From Axinella damicornis (taxonomy: Eukaryota; Porifera; Demospongiae; Axinellida; Axinellidae), in the NCBI GenBank assembly GCA_963931865.1, contig OZ007505.1, positions 12,476,868-12,540,867 of the forward strand: 64,000 bases of DNA. The letters run 5' to 3'. Made by a program: the position numbers and the translations under genes. This document shows, piece after piece, positions 43,342 to 55,322 of the stretch (position 1 is its first letter; each line of letters begins with the position of its first letter). Below the pieces are notes generated by a model, which saw nothing but the letters and a program-made list of their open reading frames with translations, was not told where the DNA came from and did not search any database.

Positions 43342-44060
43342 TATGGAGAGTGGGAGGAGGGAGAATACATTACTAACATAGTTACAGCAATGAATCTGGG
43401 ACTCAGGGTGCATCTAATAAGTTGCTCACTCTCCCAGCAATCAGTTTTTCCCTCATTAATCACATGTTGAGATATTCTTGGCAGGGTACGTCTCCAACGG
43501 TCCAACCGTTCAAACATTCAACTCCTTCAGAGTCATGATGCTGTACAATATATTATGCTGCCAGCTAGCTGTCAGATCATGCATTGAATGGGTATAATAT
43601 TGTCACAGTGGTCATGCAAAATGCCTGTCCTCTCTGAGGCGGCCACTGAGAGCCCTTCAAACCCTCAGTTCTTACTTAGAGCACAGAACTGTAGCGCCTC
43701 GGTTCTCCTGTGCGGCCTAATCTCGCAGGCCAGCCTCTCGCCACACCCACTGGCTGACTATGTGTGGCCCGGCGAGTGGTGCTTTCAGCCTTGCTCATAC
43801 TCCCCGCTTGCACTCCCACTCGTACTCTGTACTCACGATGCTCTCACTTGCGCAATTGCAGCTGTGCTCTTGTTTAACCTTTGACCCCCCAGTTGCTCTT
43901 TGCTGGCTCACAGTGGCCGGCCATCTATCACGCGCGCGCAGCACGAATATATAATAAATGAACAGGGATTTACTCTAGCCACATGGTGTCACCGCACGTC
44001 TCCCTCTTTGGTGCCGTTCTTCAGCTCTTGTAAGCACCAGCAATGTTGAACTACTCCACC
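43342..44060. other. Non-coding stretch between sushi exons and LINE relic
   Basis: Nothing recognisable. The 43588-43884 plus-strand ORF has no domain and may be further LINE-derived sequence. Confidence 0.45.
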
Positions 44061-44068
44061 AGTGCAAG

Positions 44069-44690
44069 TTGAATTTTGTCAACTCTATCATTAATCTTGA
44101 TGAAGACTCGCTAGCAAGGAAGCTCCTCCTAGCCAGAGCCAGTGCCCCCAAGCCTTCTGGGGCGACCTTGTCACTACTGAACACCCTGGAAAAGTATCAG
44201 CTCCCTGATCTTCCGAATCTCCTAACTAAACCACCTTCCCGGAAATTTTCAATCCGGGACTTAACTGAATATCCATAATGCATTTGATGAATACCATATC
44301 TGTGAATTGTGACAGTCTCAAGATTGGTCACCTCTATAACTCATTGGTACATCAATGTTGGTGATACTAAACGAACTCGTGCAACTTTCGAATCCGACTC
44401 TTGGTTGGCTGTGATGGCCTGGAAAAAGATGCAGCCAGATTCCGGTGTAGGAGCATGCATGGACCTCCCTATGATCCCAGCTGTAAACTCTGTGGTGCTC
44501 CTATGGAGGATGCTGAGCACTTCATCTCCCATTGCCCCTCCCTTGAAGAAGGTGCCGTCTGCTCAGCTCCGCCCCTCCCTCTGTGAGTGCGCTCCTCCCT
44601 GACCACCATGTGAGGCCACGTGAATTTTCTGACGTCATCCTAGGAAAGAACCATGCTATCCAAGCGTTCTGCATCGACTAAAGGTATTGA
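44069..44690 (+). pseudogene. LINE reverse transcriptase ORF2, C-terminal relic
   Basis: Decayed frames read in order: SLLNTLEKYQLPDL, then (about 44385) F-R-I-R-L-L-V-G-C-D-G-L, then the cysteine-histidine end motif CKLCGAPMEDAEHFISHCP (about 44491-44545), then REFSDVILG-like and QAFCID remnants. The C-x2-C ... H-x4-C motif after an RT domain is typical of non-LTR retrotransposons. Stops and shifts mark it as dead. Confidence 0.78.
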
Positions 44691-44862
44691 GATCACTAAG
44701 CAAAGGCATCACTCGCTCTCTCATGAGTGGAGGCTAAAAAGAAGAAGGTGTTGAGATGACTAAGCAAAGGCATCGCTCACTCTCTCAGAGTCTTCGCAAG
44801 ATTGGCGTCTTGGAAGACGGATTATGATCTGTGGTACATTCCAGTGTACAACAGTTCTAGAC

Positions 44863-44924
44863 TAGTCTCACGGGCCAGACTTTACATTCCGCCGCATGCG
44901 AAAAATCGTCTGGGAATGAGACTA
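44863..44924. repeat. 62-bp hairpin, TAGTCTCACGGGCCAGA end
   Basis: TAGTCTCACGGGCCAGAC is opposed by GTCTGGGAATGAGACTA. The right arm resembles the TAGCCTCGTTCCCAGG family more than the left one, so the two end types are related. Flanks do not match. Confidence 0.65.
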
Positions 44925-45392
44925 TGACACTCGACAGTTCTGCATCTACCATTGTCGGTCTTGGGGTCTGGGAACGAGACTATAGGTCTGTTTGCAAGCG
45001 ACACGGCACAAAACAGGGAAACAGCGCAGGGAGTTAAACCGTGCACTGTTCTTCCCCCGCCCTATGTATAAATCCTGGTGACAACACTGTTAAGTCCAGA
45101 CCATGGGTGATTGACAGCTCTGCATCTGTGACTCCCGAGTCAAAGCCATGCCAGATACCATGCATGAGGAAAGAAGACTGCAAGTATCTCTGGAGAAAGC
45201 GATGGATGACCATTCTACAGGAATCACTGTTGTTGTTTGTGAGCCGTCTATCAGCAACTTTCCTTCGTGGGAAAAAAAGTTACCAGTAGGCTGCTAGCTA
45301 TCTGGATAAGTATACTTGGTGGAGTATCCCCCATTTAGGGATGCAAATGTTTAACCACAAGTGCCCTATAACCTGTATGTAATGAATAGAAT

Positions 45393-45628
45393 GTGTAGTC
45401 GCACATTATTAGGCGCAGCTCACCTATGGGTGCATATTTGCTGTTAGGCGCAGGTTCAACTCTCATCAGCTAAGTAGGATCGGAAATGGCAGAGTTTCTG
45501 GAAGAAGACCAGTGCAGAGTGGAAAAGCCAAATGAGCGCACTTCCTGTTCGAGGAATGCTAATGGCATCTTGCTTATAAGCACATATTTTGGATAGGCAC
45601 ATTCGCCTAATAAGGTGCGACTACGGTA
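45393..45628. mobile_element. MITE, TACCGTAGTCGCAC/TTATTAGGCGCA family
   Basis: TAGTCGCACATTATTAGGCG on the left; CCTAATAAGGTGCGACTACG then GTA on the right. Shares internal blocks with 39096-39354. Confidence 0.82.
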
Positions 45629-45785
45629 TTGTCCCAGACATGAGTTTTTTTAGTGATCTGAAAACCTACCGTTGGTGCATGTCTCAGTGAATGTGATCAG
45701 TAGTTTCCTGTTCCAGCGAGGCTACTGTAACACTGTTCAGCTGCTGGTGGGGCTTGCTAATTGGCTGCTGATAATTGGTTGTCCC

Positions 45786-45839
45786 TAGCCTCGTTCCCAG
45801 TCCCACGCCCAGCATTGCGTCACTTGCAGTACGGTAAAG

Positions 45840-45873
<34 letters not shown>

Positions 45874-46205
45874 TGGTACATGTACATTTCCTCACGTGAG
45901 CATGACGTGATCGAAAAATGGCAAAATTTTCAGAACGAGGGCGCTATGTTTTGAGTGGTAATTACTCAACCATCTACGTTCGGTGAGTATGACAGTCGCC
46001 CCCCACTAGTAGATGCGTGTGGTATCTTACCCGGTAACTTCACTCTTCTTGCTGTTCTGAGACCCACGTACGCCCACGTTCATTTAGATCCTTCTACCGT
46101 CTTTCTACCCTTGATGTCAATCACGTGAGGAAATGTACCAGGCCCTCCCCGCTTTACCGTACTGCAAACGACAAAAAGCTGGGCGTGGGACTGGGAACGA
46201 GGCTA
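45786..46205. mobile_element. 420-bp TAGCCTCG element, longest family member, 9-bp TSD
   Basis: TIRs of about 110 bp, from TAGCCTCGTTCCCAGTCC through CACTTGCAGTACGGTAAAGC and CATTTCCTCACGTGA, and their complement. A G33 run (45840-45872) interrupts the left arm. Flanks GGTTGTCCC (45777-45785) and GATTGTCCC (46206-46214) match at 8 of 9. The unique interior of about 200 bp has no coding frame. A likely parent type of the tiny hairpins. Confidence 0.88.
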
Positions 46206-46284
46206 GATTGTCCCCACAAGTACTCAAGTAGGTGGCCTTTAAGTCAGTCTGTTATGAGTGGCCCTAGTCTCATGCCCAGACGTC

Positions 46285-46338
46285 CAAGAGTGCACAATGA
46301 CATCATCGTCATCGCGATGATGTCATCATGCGCTCTTG
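46285..46338. repeat. 54-bp minimal hairpin of the CAAGAGCGCATGATG family
   Basis: CAAGAGTGCACAATGACATC and GATGTCATCATGCGCTCTTG meet at a GTCATCGC centre. The same ends flank the 573-bp MITE at 36599-37171. Confidence 0.85.
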
Positions 46339-46537
46339 GTGGAGGGTATAGTAGTCCAGAGGAGGTTGGCCGCCGCATACGTCATGTTAACTTTCTGTCA
46401 TGTGACAAGTGGACAGTTATTAAGTTAGTGCAAATATCCCTACGAATAGAAGACCGCTTCTGGGGCTGCTGTTCCTAGTTGACAATAATTGTTGAACGCA
46501 CTTTGCAAATCAATGAGACGGCACCGAACCTCCACTC

Positions 46538-46594
46538 GAGTCTCACGGGCCAGATGTTTGCAGCACGTGTGGGGCCATCTGGCCCGGGAGACTA
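46538..46594. repeat. 57-bp foldback MITE, GAGTCTCACGGGCCAGATG end, 9-bp TSD
   Basis: GAGTCTCACGGGCCAGATG pairs with CATCTGGCCCGGGAGACTA. Flanks CCTCCACTC (46529-46537) and CTTCCACTC (46595-46603) match at 8 of 9. Confidence 0.86.
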
Positions 46595-47051
46595 CTTCCA
46601 CTCGTTTCTGCCATGCCACAGCTGAATCCAGCCTTTTATAAGACAACAGATACCTACACCTTCTGTGAGTCGATGTTCCAGGTGATTGCGTCGGGGCTCG
46701 ATGGTGGAAACTGTCGAAATATTATCTATGGAAGTACTGTACTTAAGTTACGTAATCCATATTATTGAATTGCACATGACTTTAATGAGCAAAGGTCAAC
46801 CTTGGCCGTCCTCCTCTGATAGTAGTCGTCCCATGTGTGTGTTTGTAGTCTGTTACCACTATACCATATGGTTGCAACTATAGTACCAATACAAGTAAGT
46901 TACCCCTCTGAACACGACGACTGAATCGTAATTCTACATGTAGGAACACGCAATAATAACCCCCCAAAATCTCTAATCGCTAACATAACGGCATACCATT
47001 CATCTTCAAGTATTTCCGTGACCAACAAGACTCCCAGGGTCATACATGTAT

Positions 47052-47617
47052 TACCGTATGGCCGGAAAATTTGGTAGGGAATTTAAATTGCCGGTTTGGC
47101 GGATTATGAACGCACCGCCAAATTAAATTCCGCCAATGTTTTGTCATGACATGTTGTGGGCGGGGTCTCGTAGCGACGCTCGAGCTAGCTCTCGCCGCAA
47201 GCACTCATAATACTATTGTACCTCTGTCACTGATCTGCCAGAAATAGCGAGCAAGCAGTTGATATCTTCCTGGGTTCATGGCCGATGACGATGGCGCTCC
47301 TTCGCATCACTGCTACTGCGTACCACTCCCACGGTAGTTCCTCTCCTACACTCGCATCCCAGAGGTTTTTGTAGACGTGGTACCTCGAACACAGTACCGC
47401 AAACTTCGACTCCATCGCAGCCTACCGACACAAGATCTCGATCTCACCGAGCGCTCCGCGGCCAACGGCCGGCCAGCGGCCGTGCGGTTAGTATGACGTC
47501 ATTCTCGCTCTGCAAATTTCCAAATCCGCCAAATTTTAATCCACCAAATGCAATTCACAGCCTTTTAGAGCCAATCCGCCAAATTTAATTCCTGCCAAAT
47601 TTTCCGGCCATACGGTA
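47052..47617. mobile_element. 566-bp MITE with TACCGTATGGCCGGAAAATT ends
   Basis: Left TACCGTATGGCCGGAAAATT then TGG; the right end is the complement ending CATACGGTA. AAATTTGGCGGATT-like modules recur several times near both ends, in opposite directions. Outer TACCGTA matches the MITE at 16506, suggesting a shared mobiliser. Confidence 0.87.
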
Positions 47618-48221
47618 TGCTGCTCTAATTATGCTTCCAAGAGATGCTCACATTCTTGGCTTTGATTGCCATGATAGAACAGCTAGAACTAGGCTGACAG
47701 GTTGAAGGCTAATTTCATGACTCTGCAAGCATAATTTGATTATGGCCTAGCAACACACAATGCACACATACACACAATGCACACATATTCTCGACAAGAA
47801 ATAAGCTTCAGGACATACTCATAACATTCATTCACAACATGCACACCTTCACAGCTGTTTGGTGCTATGATTCTTCCTTCCCTCCCTCCTTTCCTCCCTC
47901 CCTCCCCTTCATTTCCTCCCTCCCTGCCCTCCCTCCCCTCCCTCCCCTCCTCCCCTCTCCTTCCACAGTGGACATTTCGGGTTATGTGAACGAGTACTTC
48001 TACCATGGCAGCAGTTTAAGGTAGGAAACATGAATAATTAATGAGATGACATCACTCGCATACAGTTATTTAGAGTTATTGATCTGTTTACGTTTTCCCA
48101 TGGCGGCAACCGGAATAAACAAGGGGGGCTTCTCTCTTTGATGCGGCTAGCGGCCCTTTCGAGTTTCAAATCGGTACTCTGATGTGGCCGTGCGGTACTT
48201 TGAAGATTTGTTTGAACACTC

Positions 48222-49002
48222 TTTTTTTTTTTTTTTTTTTTAAATAAGAAGCTATTCTGGCTTATTGAATGTAACGATGGGCTATCTGAGGGTGAATAGC
48301 TAGGTGGAGTGAGCAGGAATGTTTGTGGGTCTGCTGAAGTGGCCGAAGAACAGCCTGGAAAGTGAACAGCCTCCGACAGCTCCCTGGCCAAGGTACTCTA
48401 GAGAGTTGACCTTTCGGCATTACAGGCCCCGCCCATTTTCGTGTTAGGGCGAATTTGGCTGGTTTGGTAGCTGGACTGGGCTGGTGAGAGGGAGTAGATG
48501 TGTGGCCAAAACTCGGTAACCGAGAGGTGAACGTGGAAAAGCATCCCTATTTTTGCAGGGGGTAGGTTGACCTTTTGGAAACTGGCCTTGGCTTGAGTCG
48601 GTTTTAGTTGGTGTGCGTGGAATTTTTTTGAAAGCCTAGGGTAGCCAAACCTCTGTTTTTGAGGGTGGCAGTGAGTTTTGGGCTGTAGCCTGCAAGTGAG
48701 GAGAGCAGGTGGTAAATCCATCCATAGTTTTGGGGCCTGTTTTGTGTGTGTATTGATGATGGGGTCAGAGTGTGGGTGGGGCCTTGGAGAGGGTCCAAAT
48801 TTTCAGTTTCGTAGAGGGCCTTAAAATTGAGTTTTAGGGCATTTTCAAGCAGAGGGAGCAGTTTGATGCAAAGTATTGCTGAAACTTGCGTACGCTTTGA
48901 TGCTGCCCATTTATCCATCAACTTGGTTTCGGAGATCGCGGTACCCATGTTTACTACCTTAATATAGCAAGCCACAAAGTCTTTGTTGTGGAAATGAAGC
49001 AT
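48222..49002 (-). pseudogene. Possible retrocopy ending in a poly(A) run
   Basis: On the minus strand a frame of 132 codons starts at 49002 (ISETKLMDKWAASKRTQ ... LLPLLENALKLNFKAL). It is followed by shifted frames and ends in about 20 A at 48241-48222, preceded by AATAAG. A gene or LINE transcript copied back would look like this. The protein is not recognised and no target duplication was found. Confidence 0.3.
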
Positions 49003-49423
49003 GGGATTTAGCGACAGTCACTAAATCCATATTACCAATGCATAATTACTGCCAAGCATTGAGCAAACCATTATTCTGGTCTGGATTTGTTTCACTTTGT
49101 GTGTTGACAAAATTTAATGTTGTTCCGTTTACCAAATGAGCTGCTCCAGCCTTTGTTACGCATTAGGTAGCTACAGGCATACACAATCAACAGCCAGTAC
49201 ATTGACTTCTGCAATACCTTCTGATATTCCTTAAAAGGTTGATATCTAGTTACGCGCAGATTTCCCGCACAAGCCCGCGGAGTGCTACATTCTCATTGGT
49301 CAACGTTAACTTTTGGCGGGAGTTTTGAAATTCTTTTGATGGACCGCACGGCACCACCTGTTTTTTTCATTTGGTAAGTTTAGTAAACTGCTGAATAGGG
49401 AATGAACGCTTAACCGCGTTGTG

Positions 49424-49580
49424 TCCCGATGTCCTGATGGCCTTGCTGCCAGGTTGTGCGCTCTACGGAGGGTGGAGAACCAGCGTGGAGATTTGTGTCC
49501 AGATGCCCTGATGGCTTTGCCGCGGCGGCGGGCTGTGCGCTCTACAGACGGTTAGAGAACCAGCGTGGATATTTGTTCTA
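49424..49580. repeat. Dispersed 75-bp repeat (GATGTCCTGATGGC type), first block
   Basis: GTGTCCCGATGTCCTGATGG ... GCTCTACGGAGGG ... GAGAACCAGCGTGGAGATT occurs twice here. It recurs at 53160, 53313, 53446, 55971, 56098 and 56217, marking the borders of the duplicated PDZ units. Confidence 0.85.
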
Positions 49581-50480
49581 TAGCTAGGTGAGTGAACAGT
49601 ACTGCCCAAGGTTATGCAGTGTTGTGTTCTACTCTGCTGATGGTTGCTGAGGCCCAAACAGTACTGAAAGTATTCATATAGGTGAGTATAGTTGATATTG
49701 CTATACATTAACCAAGCACAATTACTCAAGAGAAGTGTATGTTGTGACAATAATAATCAAGTCCAAGTAGACTGCAAGTATATGTAATTAAGTGAAGTGT
49801 ATGTTGTGACAACTAATCAAGTGCTTCTTGTTCTGTTGATAATGTCTTACAAAGATACATAATACCATTGAGGCATTTACACTGCATAGTCTTTGACTCT
49901 AACCTTACTGGAAACTCAACTTTACATCCATTACCTAACTGGTCATACACCAGGGGCGTAGGTAGGGGGGGTTTCAGGGGTTTTTGGAAACCTCCCTTGG
50001 GACCGGACCGAGATTTCAAACAGAGGCCCACATACTTTTGGAAAGAATTCATGCAGTAGCTTTTGTGTGCAGTCAAAATGTCCCTATATACTTCTATAGT
50101 GCCCGAACTGATGTTAGGTACCACTCAGATGCACACGTACAAAGGTATTTCTTTTCAGAGACTTTCAGACTCACTCACCCATAATAGCTATGTACAGCAG
50201 ATTGCTGTCATTGGCACAACTGGATAAGTAAATGGCTTTCTGCTTAAAATGATTAGATTCATGGGGGTAATTGGTTTGTTGACTGTTGCAAGACAATTGC
50301 AATCTGTCATGCATATTCATGTATCCTCTAAACTTGTTAGGAGTAACGGGTGACTTGGGAAAAGGCTATGTTGGCTGGTGTATTCTCTTGTAGTTTGGGT
50401 ACTTGAAACGCTAGTTAACCTTGTGTTTCAAGGGTTGCAAGCAACAGTTAGCTTAAATTTATTTTTGATTTGCCCAACAG

Positions 50481-51590
50481 AAGTGCAAGTGGGCTGGGCC
50501 TGCGGATCGTCAACAAGAACAACTGTATCATCATCCGCAACGTCATCAAGGGGGAACAGGCACACAGGTATGTGAGATCACCATAGCTTCATCCCTGTCC
50601 AGTGCCCTCTATATTTCGTTGGTTTGGAGGCCTGGAGACAAGGCTAGTGTGTGTACGGAAGCTTGGAGTATACTTGCGGAGCTTGACTGTCATTTCAAGT
50701 CATCTCAACTCTGTTGATAGAACAGAAGGTAGTACAACTTAATCTCTGTCCAATGATGTCATCATGACATCATATCATGACGTAGCTATTGAGGGGCACA
50801 ATATTCCCCACTGCAGTGATGGCTGACTCAAGGCAGGCAATGTTCTTCTGATGATGGGAAGATTGTGGTGAATCTGAACCACAGGGCGGGAGAAGCTGTT
50901 CTGGAGTCGGCCCAGCAGGTTGTCCAGCTGGTGGTCACTGAAGGGGTGAGAGCTCTGCAGTATGGCTGATGTTTCAAATACATGCTCTGAACAATTGTGT
51001 TGGTGAACATATCTGGAGCATCTAGCTAGTCATGCAAGCAGAATTTTCCATGCTTGAGTTAGAGTTAAATTCAGACTGGAGCACTGGCATCTTGAACGCC
51101 TTGAGATTTGTCTATTGGAAAAAAAAGAGTAATTTGGCTAAGGGGTTACAAGCTGCTGCATCTGATTGGTGGCTTTATGGATGGTTTGTGAAGTGGAAGA
51201 CTATCAGAGCAGCCCTTACTAAAGTCATGTATTAGTAATGGCATAAATACCTGCAGCAGAGGAAACATGCAACTGAAACTATTTTGTATTTTACTCAACA
51301 GATACGGTCCATCTCGGAGAGCCTGGCTGATGAAATTGGAGTACTTGGCACTTCTGAACTTGTTTGTGGAAAGGGTTGACTGAGGGGTCCATCTCGGAGA
51401 GCCTGGCTGATGAAATTGGAGTACTTGGCACTTCTGAAGTTGTTTGTGGAAAGGGTCGACTGAGGAAGTGGGACACTCTATACAATCTGGTGATGGCTGA
51501 GTTGAAAACGCCAAGGGACGTGGACATTGTCCAGGGTGTGCTCCAAATCCTTGAAGATCATGACAAAAGGACACACCCTGCTGGCACCAG
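50481..51590 (+). pseudogene. PDZ unit 1: PDZ exons a, b and helical exon c
   Basis: Exon a (50481-50567) reads SASGLGLRIVNKNNC ... VIKGEQAHR, the PDZ carboxylate loop and strand. Exon b (50817-50945) should give DGRLKAGDVLLMIDGK but has TGA for Arg and a short deletion. Exon c (51302-51590) carries an 85-bp internal duplication with a stop, then KWDTLYNLVMAELKTPRD and VLQILEDHDKR. Splice sites are kept. PDZ domains bind protein C-termini; a helical segment plus Pro-rich region plus second PDZ recalls whirlin/harmonin scaffolds (inference). Confidence 0.72.
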
Positions 51591-52107
51591 GTTCGTGACA
51601 CATGACACATTGTGCATGTGTGTGTGTCTTACATGTTCTGCAGTCTCTGCTAGTCTCCAACAGACTCTGCTAGTCTCCAGCAGTCTCTGATGGTCCTTCG
51701 TCACTTTTAGCACACAAGCAACTCATGAGGTTTTCGTTCCAAAATTCTAGATTATACCATAAGCTTGCTCACATGTTTTTTTTTCTGGATGTGCTAAAAG
51801 TGATATGGCTGCGTGGGTGGGGTCCTCGCAACAATACACCTGACTTAATTAATCTGTGACCTTGGCAATTGCATTGTTTCAAATCTCTCTAATGATTCAA
51901 GCAAATGTGTACAACAGGCGGTCGCAAGAACTGCATGATGTGCAAGCTCTAGAATAAATAAATGGCAAAAAATGCACACATGTACACCTATATGGTATAA
52001 AACTGAACTGGTGAAATATATTCTGTCAGTCAGCAGCATTACAAACAATCTGTAAAACGTACAAACTTATTACATGACACTCCTGGTACATACCTTCTGC
52101 CCTCTCC

Positions 52108-52310
52108 CATGCAGGAGCCGCCTCCCTGCACCTCTGCCCTCCCCCAGGAGCCGCCTCCTACCACCTCTTCCCTTCTTCAGGAGCCTCCTCCCCCCACCTC
52201 TGCCTTACCCCAGGATCGGCCCCCCACCTCGATCTGTCCTTCCCCCAGGAGCCACCTCCCCAACTCACCCCTCTCCCATCTCCAACATCACCTAACCCTC
52301 TCGGAGTAGT
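52108..52310 (+). CDS. Pro-rich exon, unit 1
   Basis: Codes for near-repeats of about 13 residues, QEPPPTTSSLLQEPPPPT SALPQD, in two open plus frames. Follows exon c after about 500 bp and precedes a GT microsatellite (52322-52340). Similar blocks lie at 52694-52890, 55130-55250, 55480-55690 and 58268-58460. A flexible linker is likely. Confidence 0.5.
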
Positions 52311-52628
52311 GAAAGTGCAGGTGTGTGTGTGTGTGTGTGTGCAAGTGTGCTGTGATTGTTTGTTTTGTGTACATGTTCTGTATGTGTATGTGCAATATTG
52401 TGTGCACATGCATGTGTGCATGATGTAACAACCCTAATTCATTCTTTATTGTCAGCAGCACCGCCTTGAGGGTGCTCCACTGGGGGAGTAGCGAAAGTGC
52501 AGGTGTGTGTGTGTGTGTGTGTGCGAGTGTGCTGTGATTGTTTGCTTTGTGTATGTGTGTGTGTGCAATATTGTGTGCACATGCATGGGTGCATGATGTA
52601 ATAACCCTAATTCATTCTTTATTGTCAG

Positions 52629-52886
52629 CTACACCACCTTGAGGGTGCTCCACTGGGGATCGTGATTGAGGGTGGGAGTGATATGTCACCATCAAGTCCC
52701 CTCACCTCTACCCTCCCTCAGGAGCCACCTCCTACCACCTCTTCCCTTCTTCAGGAGCCGCCTCCCCCTACCTCTGCCCTCCCCCAGGATCGGCCTCCCC
52801 CCACCTCGATCTGTCCTCCCCCAGGGAGCCACCTCACCAACTCACCCATCTTCTATCTCCAACATCACCCAACCCTCACAGAGTAG
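52629..52886 (+). CDS. Second PDZ start fused to Pro-rich segment
   Basis: After TTGTCAG the frame reads LHHLEGAPLGIVIEGGSD, whose PLGIVIEGG fits a PDZ carboxylate-binding loop. It runs without a break into MSPSSPLTSTLPQEPPPTTS. Other copies of the first half at 53035, 55430, 55820 and 58561 differ: the one at 58561 continues as a normal PDZ strand (TEIKYVTIKFLDPALK). The fusion here probably arose by recombination between the GGGAGTGATA stretches. Confidence 0.55.
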   Translation, partial: LHHLEGAPLGIVIEGGSDMSPSSPLTSTLPQEPPPTTSSLLQEPPPPTSALPQDRPPPTSICPPPGSHLTNSPIFYLQHHPTLTE

Positions 52887-53034
52887 TGAAAGTGCAGGTG
52901 CGTGTTTGTGTGTGTGTGTGTGTGTCCTGTGTTTGTGCATGTTGTGTACATGTTGTGAATGTGTGTGTGTGTGCGTGTGCAATTTATTGTATGGCGTAAA
53001 TCAGTACTTGTCCTACTCATTCTTTACTTGTCAG

Positions 53035-53130
53035 CTGCACTGCCTTGAGGGTTGGAACGTGACTGAGGGTGGGAGTGATACAGAAATTAAGTATATGTCA
53101 CCATCAAGTCCATGATACTTGGCTCCCTTG
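53035..53130 (+). pseudogene. Second PDZ start exon, degenerate copy
   Basis: LHCLEGWNVTEGGSDTEIKY... has lost the APLGI loop by a short deletion and meets TGA at 53114. Related to 52629 and 58561. Confidence 0.5.
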
Positions 53131-53466
53131 CCGGCCGGCTGAAGAAAGGAGAGCAGCATTGTGCCCAGATGTCCTGATGGCTTTGCTGCCGGGCTATGCG
53201 CTCTGTGGAGGGGTGGAGAACCAGTGTAGAGATTAAATTTGTTTTATGTGAGTGAACATGCAAATCAATTCCTCTTTTCTTTACTCTGTTCCTCTTGCAT
53301 TACTGTAGCTATTGTGTCCCGATATCCTGATGGCTTTGCTGCCGGGTTGTGCACGGTGCTCTACGGAGGGGTGGAGAACCGTCGTGGAGATTAAATTTGT
53401 TGTAGGTTAGTGAATCTATTCCTGTTTTCATTGCTGTAGCTACTGTGTCCCGATGTCCTGACGACT

Positions 53467-53490
53467 TCCCCCCCCCCCCCCCCCCCCCCC
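53467..53490. repeat. C homopolymer (about 24 bp)
   Basis: Follows a GATGTCCTGACGAC repeat end. Similar C runs lie at 55604-55623 and 56324-56339 in the other units. Confidence 0.9.
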
Positions 53491-54552
53491 CACTCTGCTG
53501 TGTTTCAGTCGCATAAAAATTGAAGGCCAAACAAAATTCACAAAAGTTTCACCAAACTGCACAGCTGCCAAAGAAAACTAAATTGATTATAACTAAAGTT
53601 ACAACAAGTACTTCACTGAATAATTTAACTGCTTCAAATTTAACACCCTCCACACACACACACACTCACACAAACACTCACTGTGTCTGTTACATGGTTG
53701 CCCAAGGAGACAGTACTGCCCAGGATTATGCAGTGTCGTGTTCTACTCTGCTGATGGTTCCTGGGCTGAAAGTATTCATATAGGTGAGTATAGTTGATAT
53801 TGCTATACAATAAACAAGCACAATTATTACTCAAGAGAAGTGTATGTTGTGACAATAATAATCAAGTCCAAGTAGACTGCAAGTATATGTACTCAAGCGT
53901 TGTGACAACTAATCAAGTGCTTCTTGATAATGTCTTACCTAAAGATACATAATACCATTTACACTGCACAGTCTTTGACTCTAACCTTACTGGAAGCACT
54001 ACTTTACACCCATTACCTAACTGGTCATACACCAGGGGCGCAGGTAAGGGGGTTTCAGGGGTTTCTGGAAACCCCCCTTGGGACCCGACCGAGATTTCAA
54101 ACAGAGACCGGCATACTATGGAAGGAATTCATGCAGTAGCTTTTTGTGTGCAGTCAAAATGTCCCTCTTCTATAGTGCCCAAACTGATGTTAGGTAATTA
54201 CCACTCAGATGCACACTTATAAAGTTATTTCTTTTCAGAGACTTTCAGACTCGCTCACCCATAATAGATATATGTACAGCAGATTACATTGGATAAGTAA
54301 ATGGCTTTCTGCTTAGATTCATGGGGGTAATTACGTACATTTGTGGTTTGTTGGCTGTTACAAGACAATTGCAATCTGTCATGCATGTTCACGTATCCTC
54401 TAAAACTTGCTAGGAGTAAAGGTGACTTGGGAACAAGGCTATGTTGGCTGGTGTTTTTCTTCTAGTTTGGGTACTTGAAACGCTAGTTAACCTTGTGTTT
54501 CAAGGGTTGCAAGCAACAGTTACCTTAAAATTATTTTTGATTTTCCCAACAG

Positions 54553-55001
54553 AAGTGCAAATTTGCATTATACTGGAGCTTGTGGGCTGGGCCTGTGGAT
54601 CGTCATCAAAAACAACTGTATCATTATCCACACTGTCATCAAGGGGGAACAAGCACACAGGTATGTGAGATCACCATATAGCTTCATCCCTGTCCAATGC
54701 CCTAGTTGTATAGTTCGTTGATTTGGAGGTGTGGAGACAGAGACCTTGTGTCATTTCAAGTCATCTCAACTCTGTTGATAGAACAGAAGGTAGTACTCTG
54801 TCCAATGATGTCATCATGACATCATTGTCATCATATCATGACATAGCTATTGAGGTGCACTATATTTCCCTCTGCAGTGATGGCCGACTCAAGGCAGGAG
54901 ATGTTGTCATGATGATAGATGGGAAGATTGCGGTGGACCTGAACCAGAGGGCGGTAGAAGCAGTTCTGGAGTTGTCCCAGCAGCTAGTGGTCACTAAAGG
55001 G
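54553..55001 (+). pseudogene. PDZ unit 2: exons a and b
   Basis: Exon b (54878-55001) is the only intact copy in the cluster: DGRLKAGDVVMMIDGKIAVD then AVEAVLELSQQLVVTKG, a full PDZ second half with helix. Exon a (54553-54660) reads GLGLWIVIKNNCIIIHTVIK with a changed first part. Exon c is missing; after 55125 the sequence jumps into the Pro-rich block. The unit is truncated. Confidence 0.7.
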
Positions 55002-55263
55002 GTGAGAGCTCTGCACTATGGCTGATGTTTCAAATAGCTACATGCTCTGAACAAATGTGTTGGAGAACATATTTGGAGCATCTAGCTAGTCATGCAAGCA
55101 GAATTTTCCATGCTTGAGTTTCCATGCTTGAGCTGCCTCCTCCCACCTCTGCCCTCCCCCCGGATCGGCTTCCATCCACCTCGATCTGCCCTCCCCCCAG
55201 GAGCAACTCACCCCTCTCCCATCTCCAACGTCATCTAACCCTCACAGAGTAGTGAAATTGCAG

Positions 55264-55275
55264 GTGTGTGTGAGT

Positions 55276-55318
<43 letters not shown>
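55264..55318. repeat. GT microsatellite, unit 2
   Basis: About 50 bp of TG/GAGTG repeat after the Pro-rich block. Counterparts at 52322, 52504, 52900 and 55697. Confidence 0.92.

Positions 55319-55322
<4 letters not shown>

Larger units (their letters stand above)
46604..49400. other. Non-coding stretch with a MITE and a possible retrocopy
   Basis: Holds the TACCGTATGGCCGG MITE (47052-47617), a pyrimidine tract (47875-47965) and a minus-strand sequence ending in an A run (48222-49002). A short splice-bounded frame at about 47968-48020 (DISGYVNEYFYHG) may be an exon, but nothing supports it further. Confidence 0.5.

Noticed and set aside
48038..48391. Minus-strand ORF with a Lys run
   Set aside because: The Lys run is translated poly(A); the region is described as a possible retrocopy instead.
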